Assembly: GCF_021731785.1 (NCBI RefSeq)
Contig: NZ_JAKFWS010000019.1
Coordinates: 1 to 39,377 of the forward strand
Source: Methylocystis sp.
GTDB lineage: Bacteria; Pseudomonadota; Alphaproteobacteria; Rhizobiales; Beijerinckiaceae
Direction: 5' to 3'
DNA length: 39,377 nucleotides
Shown: positions 17,630-26,158 of the stretch, one piece after another
How positions within the stretch are numbered: position 1 is the stretch's first letter
Layout of the letters: every line of letters starts with the position of its first letter
The notes under the pieces: generated by a model
Told to the model about the DNA's origin: nothing
The model's input: the letters and a program-made list of their open reading frames with translations, nothing else
Databases searched by the model: none
Program-made: the position numbers and the translations under genes

Positions 17630-18256
17630 CTATTCGCGTCGCCATACGGTCGCCAACCAGGGCTGTTCGCCGCGCGGCGCGCCGCTAGGCCGGTAATAGC
17701 GCTCAAGCTCGACGAAGCCCGCCGCCGACCCGAATTGTCGCCAGCTTTCGGGGGTATGAAACACGCCATAGCGTCCGTCGCTCCATCCTTCCTGATTGGC
17801 GCCATGCGGAATGGAGCTGAACAGAATGCCCCCAGGTTTCAATGTGGCGCGGAGCGCGCGCAACACGCGCGGCAATTCGCTGCGCGGCACATGAAACAGC
17901 GACGCATTGGCGAAGACTCCGTCAAAGTGGCGTTCAGGCAAATCGAGCGCGAGAAAATCCTGCAGCCACACCTCGCAACCGCTGTGGATACGCGCCATTT
18001 CGACGAAGCGCGGCGCTCCATCAAGCCCGATCGCGACATGGCCAAGCTCGGCGAGCGCCCTCAAATCGCGTCCCGGCCCGCAACCGAAATCGAGCAAGGT
18101 GAAAGGAGGCTCACCGCGAATGTGGCTGAGCATCGCCGCGATATTTTGTGTGACGTCGTGGCCGCGTGTTCCCTCCCAGAAAGCTTCGGCGCGCTGATTG
18201 TAATGTCGCAACGTGCCGCCCGTGATCGCTTTCAAATCGTCCGAGCCTGGAGCCAT
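17630..18256 (-). CDS. Class I SAM-dependent methyltransferase
   Basis: This 208-residue protein has motif I LLDFGCGPGRDL, the acidic residue ending the second strand in AIGLDGAP, and motif IV-like FDGVFANASLFHVPR, typical of small class I methyltransferases. The substrate is unknown. The ATG giving MAPGSDDLKA is preceded by GGAGG at 7 bases, better than the start 16 codons upstream. It is convergent with the DUF255 gene, with a gap of only 25 bases. Confidence 0.88.
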   Translation of the reverse strand: MAPGSDDLKAITGGTLRHYNQRAEAFWEGTRGHDVTQNIAAMLSHIRGEPPFTLLDFGCGPGRDLRALAELGHVAIGLDGAPRFVEMARIHSGCEVWLQDFLALDLPERHFDGVFANASLFHVPRSELPRVLRALRATLKPGGILFSSIPHGANQEGWSDGRYGVFHTPESWRQFGSAAGFVELERYYRPSGAPRGEQPWLATVWRRE

Positions 18257-18373
18257 TGCGGGGCCTCCGAACCTTCGTCTCGCCATCGCCGACGCGGCGA
18301 ACATCGGGCCCCCACGTCTTTTCGGACGTCGATCACGTTGCGGCGAACGATCGTTCCTGCGGAAACTTCTATA

Positions 18374-18388
18374 TGGTCTAGAACTTGC
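18374..18388 (+). promoter_or_regulatory. Sigma-54-like promoter candidate before the small gene at 18431
   Basis: TGGTCTA-GAAC-TTGC keeps TGG and TTGC at the right spacing but differs through the rest of the -24 block. Transcription would start about 30 bases before the ATG. No perfect NifA site was found upstream. Confidence 0.3.
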
Positions 18389-18430
18389 TCATTCGCCATG
18401 CACACAGCGCCAAAATGCAAGGTGAGCAAT

Positions 18431-18685
18431 ATGCCAATGAACGAAGAAAGCGTTCTGCCCGGGAAGTGCTATCGGACGAAGGGCGGCGAATTGAACTCGG
18501 AGAAATACACGGTGATCAGCATCACCCGTGGGATCGTCACTTATCAAAGCTGGACGACCGACCCCAATCGCCTGTCGCTGCGCACGAACACCGGCCTGAA
18601 GGCCTTCGCCGGAGTGCTGTTCAAGGAAATTCCCTGCCCGAACCGAGATCCAGGTAAAAAGATCGAATATTTCGATCCCTCGTAG
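18431..18685 (+). CDS. Small hypothetical protein (84 residues)
   Basis: I do not recognise this family. The protein starts MPMNEESVLPGKCYRTKGG and reads as a small beta-rich domain (YTVISITRGIVTYQSW), ending with KIEYFDPS. It has two cysteines and no membrane segment. AAGGTGAG lies 7 bases before the ATG. A second ATG two codons later is possible. The same frame stays open far upstream, but that part overlaps the divergent methyltransferase and looks non-coding. A sigma-54-like motif lies in front. Confidence 0.6.
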   Translation: MPMNEESVLPGKCYRTKGGELNSEKYTVISITRGIVTYQSWTTDPNRLSLRTNTGLKAFAGVLFKEIPCPNRDPGKKIEYFDPS

Positions 18686-18798
18686 AAATGCAATTGCTCC
18701 TGCGGATGCCATCTGGCGCGCATCACGACTTCGTCCGCGCCGCGTGATTTTCGACCAAGCCAAAATCGGCAGTGACAAGGACGTTCATGGTTTCCGCC

Positions 18799-19906
18799 TC
18801 AATCCCGGCGCGCGCAAATCTGATCGATGCAGGACACCGCCGCATCGATGTCGCTTTCCTCGACGGTGAGCGGCGGAAACAACTCGAGGACCGACTCCGT
18901 GGCGCGGGTGAGAAACCCGCGCTCGGCCAGCATCGCGCGCATCGGTTCGGCCTCGCCGAGGCATGTCAGGCCCTGCATCAGGCCAAGGCCGCTCACGGCC
19001 GTAAAGACGTCTCGCCGCTTATAAAACAACGCGGCGAGCCGATCTTCGAGACGCCAACTGCGATTCTGCACGCGTTCCAGAAAGCCCGGCGCCGACAGCG
19101 CGTCCATCAGAACGTGCCCGGCCAGCAGCGCGGCCCGATCGACGAGCGGCGGGAGCCCGATAGCCCCTCGCGCCACGCGTTGCGTAACGACGAGCGCGAT
19201 CAGCGGCGGCGTTCCGACGGGCGCATAAGTCGCGATCATCAGATCCGGCGTTACCCCTGTCCATTCGTGCGCCCACGGCATGCCTGATCGACCGAAGCCA
19301 CAAAAGCTTTCGTCGAAAGCAAGTATGAGCCCATATTCGTCTGCGGTCTCGCGCAGTCGCACGAGCAACTCTCCCGGCACGACTTCGAGACCGGCTCTCG
19401 TTCGAACCGGAGCGATCAGAATTCCCGCAGTCCTCGCGTCAATTTCCGCCTGCAATGCGGCGTGATCGTCCATTGGAAGAATTATGATCTCATCATCGCC
19501 TTCGACGCCGAGCGGAGGGCTCTCCGTTCCATCAGAAGCTCCGACGCAGACAATGAACCGGCGTCGCTTCGGGCGACCGACGACCCCATGGTAGCGGCGA
19601 ACCATTTCGATAGCGCAACGCCAAGCATCGCGCTCGGAGGGCGCCAAAAACACGCGGTCGCCAAATGAAACGGTCGATATCTTGGCGCATAAGGCATCGG
19701 CAAGCGCCGCCGCCTCCTTCGCAGCTGCTTCCGGCGAACCCTATTGGCTCGCTCGCGCCGGGCGCCGATACTATGGGACGCTCTGGCAGAAATAGCGATG
19801 AACCCGAAAAGTCGAGCGGGCCGTCCGCAATGAATGTGTCGCCGTCAAGGGCGGGTTCGGTGAGGCCGCGAGGCTTGCTCGGCAAATCTGACGATGTGGC
19901 CGACAT
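18799..19906 (-). pseudogene. Degenerate class III (ArgD-like) aminotransferase, frameshifted and lacking the catalytic lysine
   Basis: The downstream frame (up to about 19740) aligns by eye with ArgD-type aminotransferases: DEYGLILAFDESFCGFGRSG, WTGVTPDLMIA, APGFLERVQ and LELFPPLTVEESDIDAAV. The PLP lysine block, normally LAKGxGGG, is replaced by IATYAPVGTPP, and the phosphate-binding SGAEA block by APSERDA, so transamination is unlikely. An in-frame TAG cuts off the N-terminus. A second frame starting at an ATG (MSATSSDLPSK) contains DGPLDFSG, similar to ArgD N-termini, and would join after a one-base shift near 19735. The C-terminal part alone could be translated from a GTG at 19653 (284 residues). 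Either this is a decaying gene or a diverged non-catalytic paralogue. Confidence 0.55.
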
Positions 19907-19963
19907 GTTACTCTTAGCTCGCCATTGATCGCCGCTGTGATGTGTTCGGACAAGCAGGACGTT

Positions 19964-20434
19964 TCAGGCGCCATGTTCGATGAGATCAGGCAGTCTCTTG
20001 GCAAGCGATCTCAATACGCTCTCAGAACCTTTGAGCATGATGTCATAGACCGCGTCCGCCACGGGGGCGGCGTCGATTCCCTCCTGGATGAAGACGAAAT
20101 GCGCGCCGCCATTCGGCAGCGGCGAGATCTTCCAGGTAACCGTCGTGTTCATGTATCGGCCAAAACCCTTGAGCTCGTCGTGACCGCCCGACCAGCTGAA
20201 ACGCAACATGCGGTTGGGCTCGACAGCGAGCACCTGGCATTTGAATTCGCCGTCCCAACGCTCGATCGGACGGCTCCAGATCGTGAACTTATGCCCCGCG
20301 ACCGGCTCGATGTCGTTTGGAAAGAACCAAACGGCGAGCCATTCGGAATCGGTCATGGCACGCCAAACGGCCTCGATCGGATGCTCGAGGTCTTTTTCCG
20401 TTGTGAGGCTGCGTGTCTGTGTAGTCTCGAGCAC
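19964..20434 (-). CDS. SRPBCC (AHSA1/START-like) domain protein
   Basis: This 156-residue protein has the family start TEKDLEHPIEAVWRAMTDSEWLAVWFFPNDIEPVAGHKF and the later LRFSWSGG and VTWKISPLPNGG strands. Such helix-grip proteins bind hydrophobic ligands or help Hsp90 ATPase-type partners; the ligand is unknown. It lies 57 bases upstream of the broken aminotransferase on the same strand. Confidence 0.85.
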   Translation of the reverse strand: MLETTQTRSLTTEKDLEHPIEAVWRAMTDSEWLAVWFFPNDIEPVAGHKFTIWSRPIERWDGEFKCQVLAVEPNRMLRFSWSGGHDELKGFGRYMNTTVTWKISPLPNGGAHFVFIQEGIDAAPVADAVYDIMLKGSESVLRSLAKRLPDLIEHGA

Positions 20435-20670
20435 CGCGTCCTGCTCCCGTTACGGATGACAAGCAAGGCTCAAGCCACATAGCGTGGCGCATTTCCGTAT
20501 TGGGCGATTGTTTCGTTCCACGCTCGATACGCGCGCGGGAGGCGCCGGGCTGCGCCGCGGCGACTGTCTTTGGCTCCGAACATGCATGGGCTCGTGGTCG
20601 GTCCAGCGCTGGCGAACGCTTTTGCATAACGAAGGCGAAGCGCGGGGCCGTTTATGCATGAGCGCTCCGT

Positions 20671-21132
20671 ATGACGGACAAAGAGGAATGGGTCGTCTGG
20701 AACGGCTCGATGGGCATATTGGATATGGCGACGATCGGCGATATCCGGCATGGCGAGAGCGGCCGGACGGCATGTCTGGCGCCGCCCTATGGCGTCGTAG
20801 GGCCGTTCAGTCTTGACGAACTTGAAACGCGGGGCCAGATCGCCTTTGGCGAATGTCTCGTGATGTCGCGCCGAAGATGGCAGGAAGATCAGGTCAATCT
20901 GCGTCTTGAGGCGCACGCAAAGCGCCGGACCTTCCTGTTTCAGGCGGATATCGACGACCACGAACATCGCGAAACCCTGGACCTGCCAGTCGAGGGCCTT
21001 CTCAAGAAGTCGGACATCAATGCCGCCTTCCGACTGCTGGCCAAGACCGCGCATCCCGACGCAGGCGGCGCCGACGCCCATTACCGTCGCATCGTCGAGG
21101 CGCGCGACGCGCTGCTCAAGAACTCGCGATGA
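20671..21132 (+). CDS. Protein with C-terminal J-domain
   Basis: This 153-residue protein ends with a compact J-domain: KKSDINAAFRLLAKTAHPD then AGGADAHYRRIVEARDALL, with the HPD motif at 128-130 that stimulates DnaK ATPase. The first 105 residues are unlike DnaJ and contain no zinc-finger cysteines; they include a PPYGVVGPFSLDEL segment. It is a class C J-protein with an N-terminal region that may choose the client. The gene stands alone. The family of the N-terminal part is not recognised. Confidence 0.8.
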   Translation: MTDKEEWVVWNGSMGILDMATIGDIRHGESGRTACLAPPYGVVGPFSLDELETRGQIAFGECLVMSRRRWQEDQVNLRLEAHAKRRTFLFQADIDDHEHRETLDLPVEGLLKKSDINAAFRLLAKTAHPDAGGADAHYRRIVEARDALLKNSR

Positions 21133-21320
21133 CGGGGTGAGGCAATCGCCGAGACGCGCTTGACGGGCGGAGGCGAGAACGCTTGCGCGCCTCTCGGAGG
21201 GGAAGCGGCAGGTCGCCTTTCGCGACTCGCCGCGCTACAGGGGGAAGGCGCGGAGCTTGCGGGGCTAGCTCAGGAGGCGTTTCCTAGCGGCTCAACGCTG
21301 GCTCGAAGCGGGTGGCGATC

Positions 21321-22223
21321 ATGAAAATATTCCGACCGGCCGCCCTTTTTCTTTTTGCGGCCCTCCTCGTGTCGGTCTCGGCCACCGGCGTAGAGCGGAG
21401 CCGCTCCGTCGTTCCGCTGACTTTGACCGAAGATCGATATGACGGCGGGCGCATTTACCTGCCAGTCCGCATCGGCAACGTCATGGGAGTCATGCGGCTT
21501 GACACGGGGGCGTCGAGCACACGCGTCAGACTGGCGCCCTGGAATAAGGATCTGCCGAGTGTCGGCAAAAGCATCTCGACGGGAGCGTCAGGCGCGACGA
21601 TGCAATGCGACGACGTCGAAGCGCAGAAATTCGAACTGATCGCCGATCAAGGCAACAATGTCGCGCGGTCGAAATATCAGATCACGCGCTGTCCCGCCGG
21701 CGACGGCGACGACCTCTTGGGACTCGATTTCTTCAACGGCGCGCGATTCAGCCTGGATATCGATCGCCGCGCGCTCGTCTTCTTCGGCGAGGCGACGGCG
21801 AGCGGCCGGCCCAAGCCGTTTCGGCGGTTGGGACCCGATCAACGTCTCGTCGGCGTCGACCTGCGCCTCGGCGCGACGGCTTCCGTCGGGCTGTTCGACT
21901 CAGGCGCGGAAGTCTCGGCGGTTGATCAGCAGTTCATCCGCAAGCACAAACGGCTTTTCGTGGCCGTGAACGCCAAGGCCGGCGCGAGCGGCGTCGCCGG
22001 CGCCCGAATTGCCTCAAAAATGTATAAGATCAAGTCGCTCGACTTTGGCGACGGTCGCGTCCTGCGCGATCTCTATGCGATCTCCTATGACTTTGGCGGA
22101 TTGCGCGCCGCGCTCGGCGCCGACGTTTCTATCCTCATCGGCTACAACGTCATCAAGAGATTCAATTGGGACTTCGATTTTCGCACGCCTGATTCGCCGA
22201 CATGGGACGCGAAGCTGAAATAG
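21321..22223 (+). CDS. Secreted retropepsin/pepsin-like aspartic protease
   Basis: This 300-residue protein has a hydrophobic N-terminal signal (MKIFRPAALFLFAALLVSVSA), so it is exported. Two aspartic motifs are present: MRLDTGASSTRV at about residue 66, and GLFDSGAEVSAV near residue 195. Each is followed by a strand-rich lobe, which suggests a two-lobed, single-chain clan AA fold. The function is unknown; related bacterial proteins are poorly studied. A GTG three codons upstream is an alternative start. Confidence 0.78.
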   Translation: MKIFRPAALFLFAALLVSVSATGVERSRSVVPLTLTEDRYDGGRIYLPVRIGNVMGVMRLDTGASSTRVRLAPWNKDLPSVGKSISTGASGATMQCDDVEAQKFELIADQGNNVARSKYQITRCPAGDGDDLLGLDFFNGARFSLDIDRRALVFFGEATASGRPKPFRRLGPDQRLVGVDLRLGATASVGLFDSGAEVSAVDQQFIRKHKRLFVAVNAKAGASGVAGARIASKMYKIKSLDFGDGRVLRDLYAISYDFGGLRAALGADVSILIGYNVIKRFNWDFDFRTPDSPTWDAKLK

Positions 22224-22364
22224 ATTGTCGATCATCGATCCAGCGCAACGCCAGCCTTCTGAATCGGCTCTGGACTGCCCGGTCAGGCCTTCGGCCGGCC
22301 GGGAACGACAATCGCCAATGCAGCGTGCACCGTGGTTTGAAACGTCGCCTCGGCGAGGCTAGAT

Positions 22365-23498
22365 ATGCGAGTCAGGCGCCGCAAGCGGCGCGTTCCGGAG
22401 ATCTCTTTGTCCCATTCCATCACCGAAGCCGTCGAGGCCGTGGCCCGAGGCGAGATGGTCGTCGTCACCGATGACGACGATCGCGAAAACGAAGGCGATC
22501 TGGTTATCGCCGCATCGCTCTGCACGCCGGAGAAGATGGCCTTCATCATCCGCCATACCAGCGGAATCGTCTGCGCCCCGCTGACGATCGAGGAAGCGCG
22601 CCGTCTCCATCTCGCGCCGATGGTCGCGGAAAACGACGCGCCGCTCGCCACCGCCTTCACCGTCTCGGTCGACGCCCGCCACGGTCTCACCACCGGCATT
22701 TCCGCCGAGCAGCGCTGCAATACGGTGCGCGCGCTCGCCAACGGCAATATGGGGGCGAGCGATTTCGTGCGGCCCGGCCACGTCTTTCCGCTGATCGCGA
22801 AAGACGGCGGGGTGCTGATGCGTTCCGGACATACTGAAGCGGCGGTGGATTTGTGCAAGCTCGCCGGCCTGCCGCCGGTTGGCGTGATCTGCGAACTCGC
22901 CAATGACGACGGCACGGTGATGACCGGCGGCCAGATCGAGCGATTCGCCCGCGCGCATGATCTCAAGCTCGTGTCGGTTTCCGATCTCATCGCGTTCCGG
23001 CAAGCGCGGGAGAAGCTCGTCGAGCGCGTCGCGACCTTTCCCGTCGCCACAGAGGCCGGCGAGATGGTCGGCCACGCCTATGTGACGCCTTTCGACAGCG
23101 TGCAGCATTTCGCTTTCGTTCTCGGCGCGATCGGCGACGGGCGCGACGTCCCGACGCGCCTGCATCGCGCCGACATCATCTCCGACGTGATGTGCGGCGC
23201 GCCGACGATCAAGAAGACGCTGGCGCGCTTCGCCCGCGAAGGACGCGGCGTGCTCGTCTATTTGCGCGACGGCGCGGCCGGCGTGCCGGCGAACATCGTC
23301 GGACGCCAGGCGGACGAGGAGGAAAGGGCGGAGGAAACGCGCAAGCGGCAATGGCTGGACGTGGGTCTTGGCGCGCAGATCTTGAAGGACCTCGGCGTCT
23401 CCTCGATCCGCCTGCGCTCCTCGTCCGCGCGACCGCGCGCTTTCGTCGGACTCTCGGGTTTTGGAATCGAAATTACCGCGGTGGAGCCGGTGGAGTGA
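22365..23498 (+). CDS. ribB: RibBX-type 3,4-dihydroxy-2-butanone-4-phosphate synthase with degenerate GTP cyclohydrolase II domain
   Basis: The first about 205 residues form RibB, which converts ribulose 5-phosphate to dihydroxybutanone phosphate for riboflavin. The metal site is in DDDDRENEGDLVIAA, with GHVFPLIAKDGGVL and RSGHTEAAVDLCKLAG further on. The C-terminal about 165 residues follow the GTP cyclohydrolase II fold but lack the zinc triad C-x10-C-x-C; the equivalent region reads LHRADIISDVMCGAP. This matches the RibBX variant common in Proteobacteria. The cell must therefore have a separate RibA. No FMN riboswitch motif was found upstream. The 3' end overlaps the convergent gene by 26 bases. 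Confidence 0.92.
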   Translation: MRVRRRKRRVPEISLSHSITEAVEAVARGEMVVVTDDDDRENEGDLVIAASLCTPEKMAFIIRHTSGIVCAPLTIEEARRLHLAPMVAENDAPLATAFTVSVDARHGLTTGISAEQRCNTVRALANGNMGASDFVRPGHVFPLIAKDGGVLMRSGHTEAAVDLCKLAGLPPVGVICELANDDGTVMTGGQIERFARAHDLKLVSVSDLIAFRQAREKLVERVATFPVATEAGEMVGHAYVTPFDSVQHFAFVLGAIGDGRDVPTRLHRADIISDVMCGAPTIKKTLARFAREGRGVLVYLRDGAAGVPANIVGRQADEEERAEETRKRQWLDVGLGAQILKDLGVSSIRLRSSSARPRAFVGLSGFGIEITAVEPVE

Positions 23499-24072
23499 AC
23501 GTCTTTCTCAGCCGCCACACAAGGACGGCGAAACCCAGAATGAAGAGCGAGGCGGCGCCGGCGATGAGGTAGTCGGAGTCGGCCGAGGCGATCACGAAGA
23601 AAATATGTTCGCCTTGATGCTCCACGCCGTCCGGCCTTCGAAAACGTACGGCGACGACATATTTGCCGTCCTCGGAAAAATCATAATCGAAGGAGATCGA
23701 CGCGACGCCATGCGCCCGATAGGTTTTCAGGAGTTCGGGCGTCTTGAGGTCATTTCTCGCCCAATAGAGCCGGGCGTCGATGTCGAGGTCCTTGATGTCG
23801 TCGAATTGCGGCGGTCGCGTCGGATCGTCCTCACGCCCAGCGATCTCGATATTCAAATGGGTCAGCCCGAAACTCGGGATTTCCCGGTAATAGCGTTGCG
23901 CCGTTCCCTCTTCATGGGCTTGGGTCGCGAAAAAAGCGGTGAGATAGGGGCCGACCGCAAAAATGCCGTCGCAGGCGTCGCCCTTGCAGACGTCAGGCGA
24001 CGCGGCGCTCACCAAAGGGCCGGCGCCGGCGAAAACGGCGATCAGCGCGACGCGCAGCGTCCAGCTGAACAT
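23473..24072 (-). CDS. Exported membrane-anchored hypothetical protein
   Basis: This 199-residue protein has a signal peptide (WTLRVALIAVFAGAGPLVSAAS), then a periplasmic domain with two early cysteines (DVCKGDACDG). It ends with one transmembrane helix (YLIAGAASLFILGFAVLVW) and a basic tail. The middle is charged and beta-rich. I do not recognise the family. It is convergent with and overlaps ribB by 26 bases. Xer recombinase lies upstream on the same strand, across a palindromic repeat. Confidence 0.7.
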   Translation of the reverse strand: MFSWTLRVALIAVFAGAGPLVSAASPDVCKGDACDGIFAVGPYLTAFFATQAHEEGTAQRYYREIPSFGLTHLNIEIAGREDDPTRPPQFDDIKDLDIDARLYWARNDLKTPELLKTYRAHGVASISFDYDFSEDGKYVVAVRFRRPDGVEHQGEHIFFVIASADSDYLIAGAASLFILGFAVLVWRLRKTFTPPAPPR

Positions 24073-24119
24073 TCGTGCTCCCACTCCTGCGCCAGAATAA
24101 GCGGCCTTGGTGCATAGCA

Positions 24120-24198
24120 CGTCTAGGCCAGGCTTTTCCCCGGCCATCCACGCGAGAGGTCGCGGCGTGGATGCAAGCGACAAGCGCGGGCATGACGC
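24120..24198. repeat. Intergenic palindromic repeat of alphaproteobacterial type
   Basis: The segment contains GGCCATCCACGCGAG and, facing it, GCGTGGATGC, then GACAAGCGCGGGCATGACG. Read on the minus strand it gives the CATGCCCGCGCTTGTC motif that recurs between genes in Rhizobiales. It lies directly downstream of xerC and could end its transcript. Confidence 0.55.
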
Positions 24199-24205
24199 GC
24201 CTGGT

Positions 24206-25192
24206 TCAATCGGCGCGCGGATGGGCCGATTTATAGGCGTCGAGGAGCCGCGCCTTGTCGATGGCGGTATAAATCTGCGTCGTCGACAGCGAGGCGTGGC
24301 CGAGCAATTCCTGGATCGTGCGCAGATCGCCGCCGCGGCCGAGCAGATGCGTGGCGAAGGAATGGCGAAGCGCATGCGGCGTCGCGCTCTCCGGCAGTCC
24401 GAGCGCCCCGCGCAGGCGTTGGACCGCGAGTTGTATGATGCGCGGCGACAGCTGGCCGCCGCGCGCGCCTACGAACAACGGCCCGTCGCCGAGGTCGTAG
24501 GGACAGAGCGCGAGATAAGCCTCGACGGCCGCGCGCACCGGCGCGATGACCGGCACCGTCCGGCTCTTGCCGCCCTTCCCCGAAATCGTGACCCGATCGG
24601 CGGCGCCGACCGGCGCCTCGTTGCTTCCGATCGACAGCGCCTCGGAAATCCGCAGCCCGGCGCCGTAGAGCAGCGCCAGCACGGCGGCGTCGCGGGCGAT
24701 GATCCAGGGTTCGCGCGCCTCGCCCGCTCTCTGTTCGGGGTCCACGATGTCGCGGGCGTCGGCCACGGCGAGCGCCTTGGGCAGGCTGTGCGGGCGCTTG
24801 GGCGGGCGCACGGCGCTGAAAACATCGGTGCGGGCGAGGCCCTTCTTCTCCAGAAATCGCAGAAAATTTCGCACGGCGGCGAGCGCCCGCAGCAGCGAGC
24901 GGCTCTCCAATCCGTCGCGGCGACGCTTGGCGAGATACGCGCGCAGGTCCGCCGGCTGAAGGGCTTTGAGTTCGGCGGCGCCGGGCCGCGCCCCGAAATG
25001 TTCCGTTAGAAAGGCGAGAAACGCGGCAAGGTCGCGGCCGTAGGCCTCGACGGTATGGGGCGAGGCGCGCCGTTCGCCGGCGAGATAGCGCAGCCACAGG
25101 ACCGCTTCTTCGGCGATCGCCGGCGCAGCCGAAAAATAAGACGCGTCAGGCAGCGGTTTCTGTCGCGGCGCTCTCAGGGACGAATCGCGCAT
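24206..25192 (-). CDS. xerC: XerC/XerD-family tyrosine recombinase
   Basis: This 328-residue site-specific recombinase is probably one half of the XerCD system that resolves chromosome dimers at dif. The N-terminal SAM-like domain spans about 20-115. The catalytic set is visible: Arg in GAGLRISEAL, Lys in ISGKGGKSR, HALRHSFATHLL (H-x2-R), LGHASLSTTQ (His) and the Tyr in QIYTAID. Length and lack of neighbouring phage genes favour a housekeeping role. ATG giving MRDSSLRAP was chosen over a TTG ten codons upstream. C or D cannot be told apart by eye. Confidence 0.9.
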   Translation of the reverse strand: MRDSSLRAPRQKPLPDASYFSAAPAIAEEAVLWLRYLAGERRASPHTVEAYGRDLAAFLAFLTEHFGARPGAAELKALQPADLRAYLAKRRRDGLESRSLLRALAAVRNFLRFLEKKGLARTDVFSAVRPPKRPHSLPKALAVADARDIVDPEQRAGEAREPWIIARDAAVLALLYGAGLRISEALSIGSNEAPVGAADRVTISGKGGKSRTVPVIAPVRAAVEAYLALCPYDLGDGPLFVGARGGQLSPRIIQLAVQRLRGALGLPESATPHALRHSFATHLLGRGGDLRTIQELLGHASLSTTQIYTAIDKARLLDAYKSAHPRAD

Positions 25193-25237
25193 CACGCCAC
25201 TTTCGCCGCAGAAAATGAACAACGCCGTAAGGCGCGG

Positions 25238-25561
25238 CTATTCGCCCGCCTTGATCTCCGCCTTCGCCTTGGCCAGCATCTCGTCCATGGTCCGGCGAAT
25301 CTGGTGCTCAGACTGGTTCACCCCGGCCGCCTCGAAATCTTTTTTGACCTGAGCCACGACCCGCTCATCGGCGTCGGCGGCGACCTCGGCCGCGACGAGC
25401 GAATCGGCGTAAGCCTGAGCCTCGGCGCCGGTTTTTCCCAGCTTTTCGGCGGCCCACAGGCCGAGCAGCTTATTGCGGCGCGCCTCGGCGCGAAACTGGA
25501 GCTCCTCCTCATGGACAAAGCGTTTCTCGAAGGAGTCTTCGCGCTGGTCGAAAGTGCTCAC
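25238..25561 (-). CDS. DUF1476 / F1FO-ATPase zeta-type inhibitor protein
   Basis: This 107-residue, highly charged helical protein starts at a GTG (MSTFDQREDSFEKRFVHEEE), with GAGGA six bases before it. The family N-terminus and length fit this start; the frame upstream is unrelated. In alphaproteobacteria such as Paracoccus this family is the zeta subunit that blocks reverse rotation of ATP synthase. It lies 45 bases upstream of xerC on the same strand. Confidence 0.9.
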   Translation of the reverse strand: MSTFDQREDSFEKRFVHEEELQFRAEARRNKLLGLWAAEKLGKTGAEAQAYADSLVAAEVAADADERVVAQVKKDFEAAGVNQSEHQIRRTMDEMLAKAKAEIKAGE

Positions 25562-25888
25562 GTGCGTCCTCGGCGGGCTGTTCGATAGGGAAAGCGGCGG
25601 AAAAACCGCGTCTGCTCCGGCTCGATATAGGCGCATTCGCGCGCAAAGCCAATGGCGGAAAACGCGATCTTGACTGCGTCCTGCCGCCCATTTTGGCCAA
25701 GCGCAGGCGGGCGCGCCGCATCGTTTTTCGATGCGCGCGAAAATGCCTGCCAGTCGCGGCGTCCGCGGCGCGGACATGGAGACCGGCGAAAATAAATCGC
25801 AAGCGAAGCCGCGCCGGATCGCCAAAATTGGTCCAAATGCTAGTGTTCGTCGTCCGATCGACGTCGGATTAGGCCGGGGGAGTGTTCA

Positions 25889-26158
25889 ATGAAGAAATTT
25901 GCATTCGGCACGTTATGCGCCTTGGCCTTTAGCGGGCCGGCGTTCGCCCAGAAAATGAATAGCGACGACCTCAAATGGATCAATCAATGCATCAGCGATA
26001 ACAAGGGCGAAGAAGGCGGGACGCCAGCCATTATTCGCGCTTACTGCATTTGCATGAACGAGAAGATGGACGACAGTGAAACTCGGTCCGTCACCCAATG
26101 GGAAAAGTCCAATCCTGAAGCCCAAAAAGAGTGCGAGAAACAGGCGGGCTGGAAATAG
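25889..26158 (+). CDS. Small exported cysteine-containing protein
   Basis: This 89-residue protein has a signal peptide ending PAFA-Q (about residue 21). The mature part is about 68 residues with four cysteines, in INQCISDN, AYCICMN and KECEKQAG, likely forming two disulfides in the periplasm. A strong GGGGGAG ribosome site precedes the ATG. Similar small secreted proteins are common in Rhizobiales; the role is unknown. Confidence 0.8.
   Translation: MKKFAFGTLCALAFSGPAFAQKMNSDDLKWINQCISDNKGEEGGTPAIIRAYCICMNEKMDDSETRSVTQWEKSNPEAQKECEKQAGWK

Noticed and set aside
22224-22364. Possible FMN riboswitch before ribB
   Set aside because: The conserved FMN-element blocks (such as AGGGTGAAATTCCC and GATYYGGTG) are absent.
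24206-25192. xerC-like gene as a sign of an integrated element
   Set aside because: Typical Xer length and motifs, no adjacent tRNA, excisionase, phage or conjugation genes and no flanking direct repeats seen.
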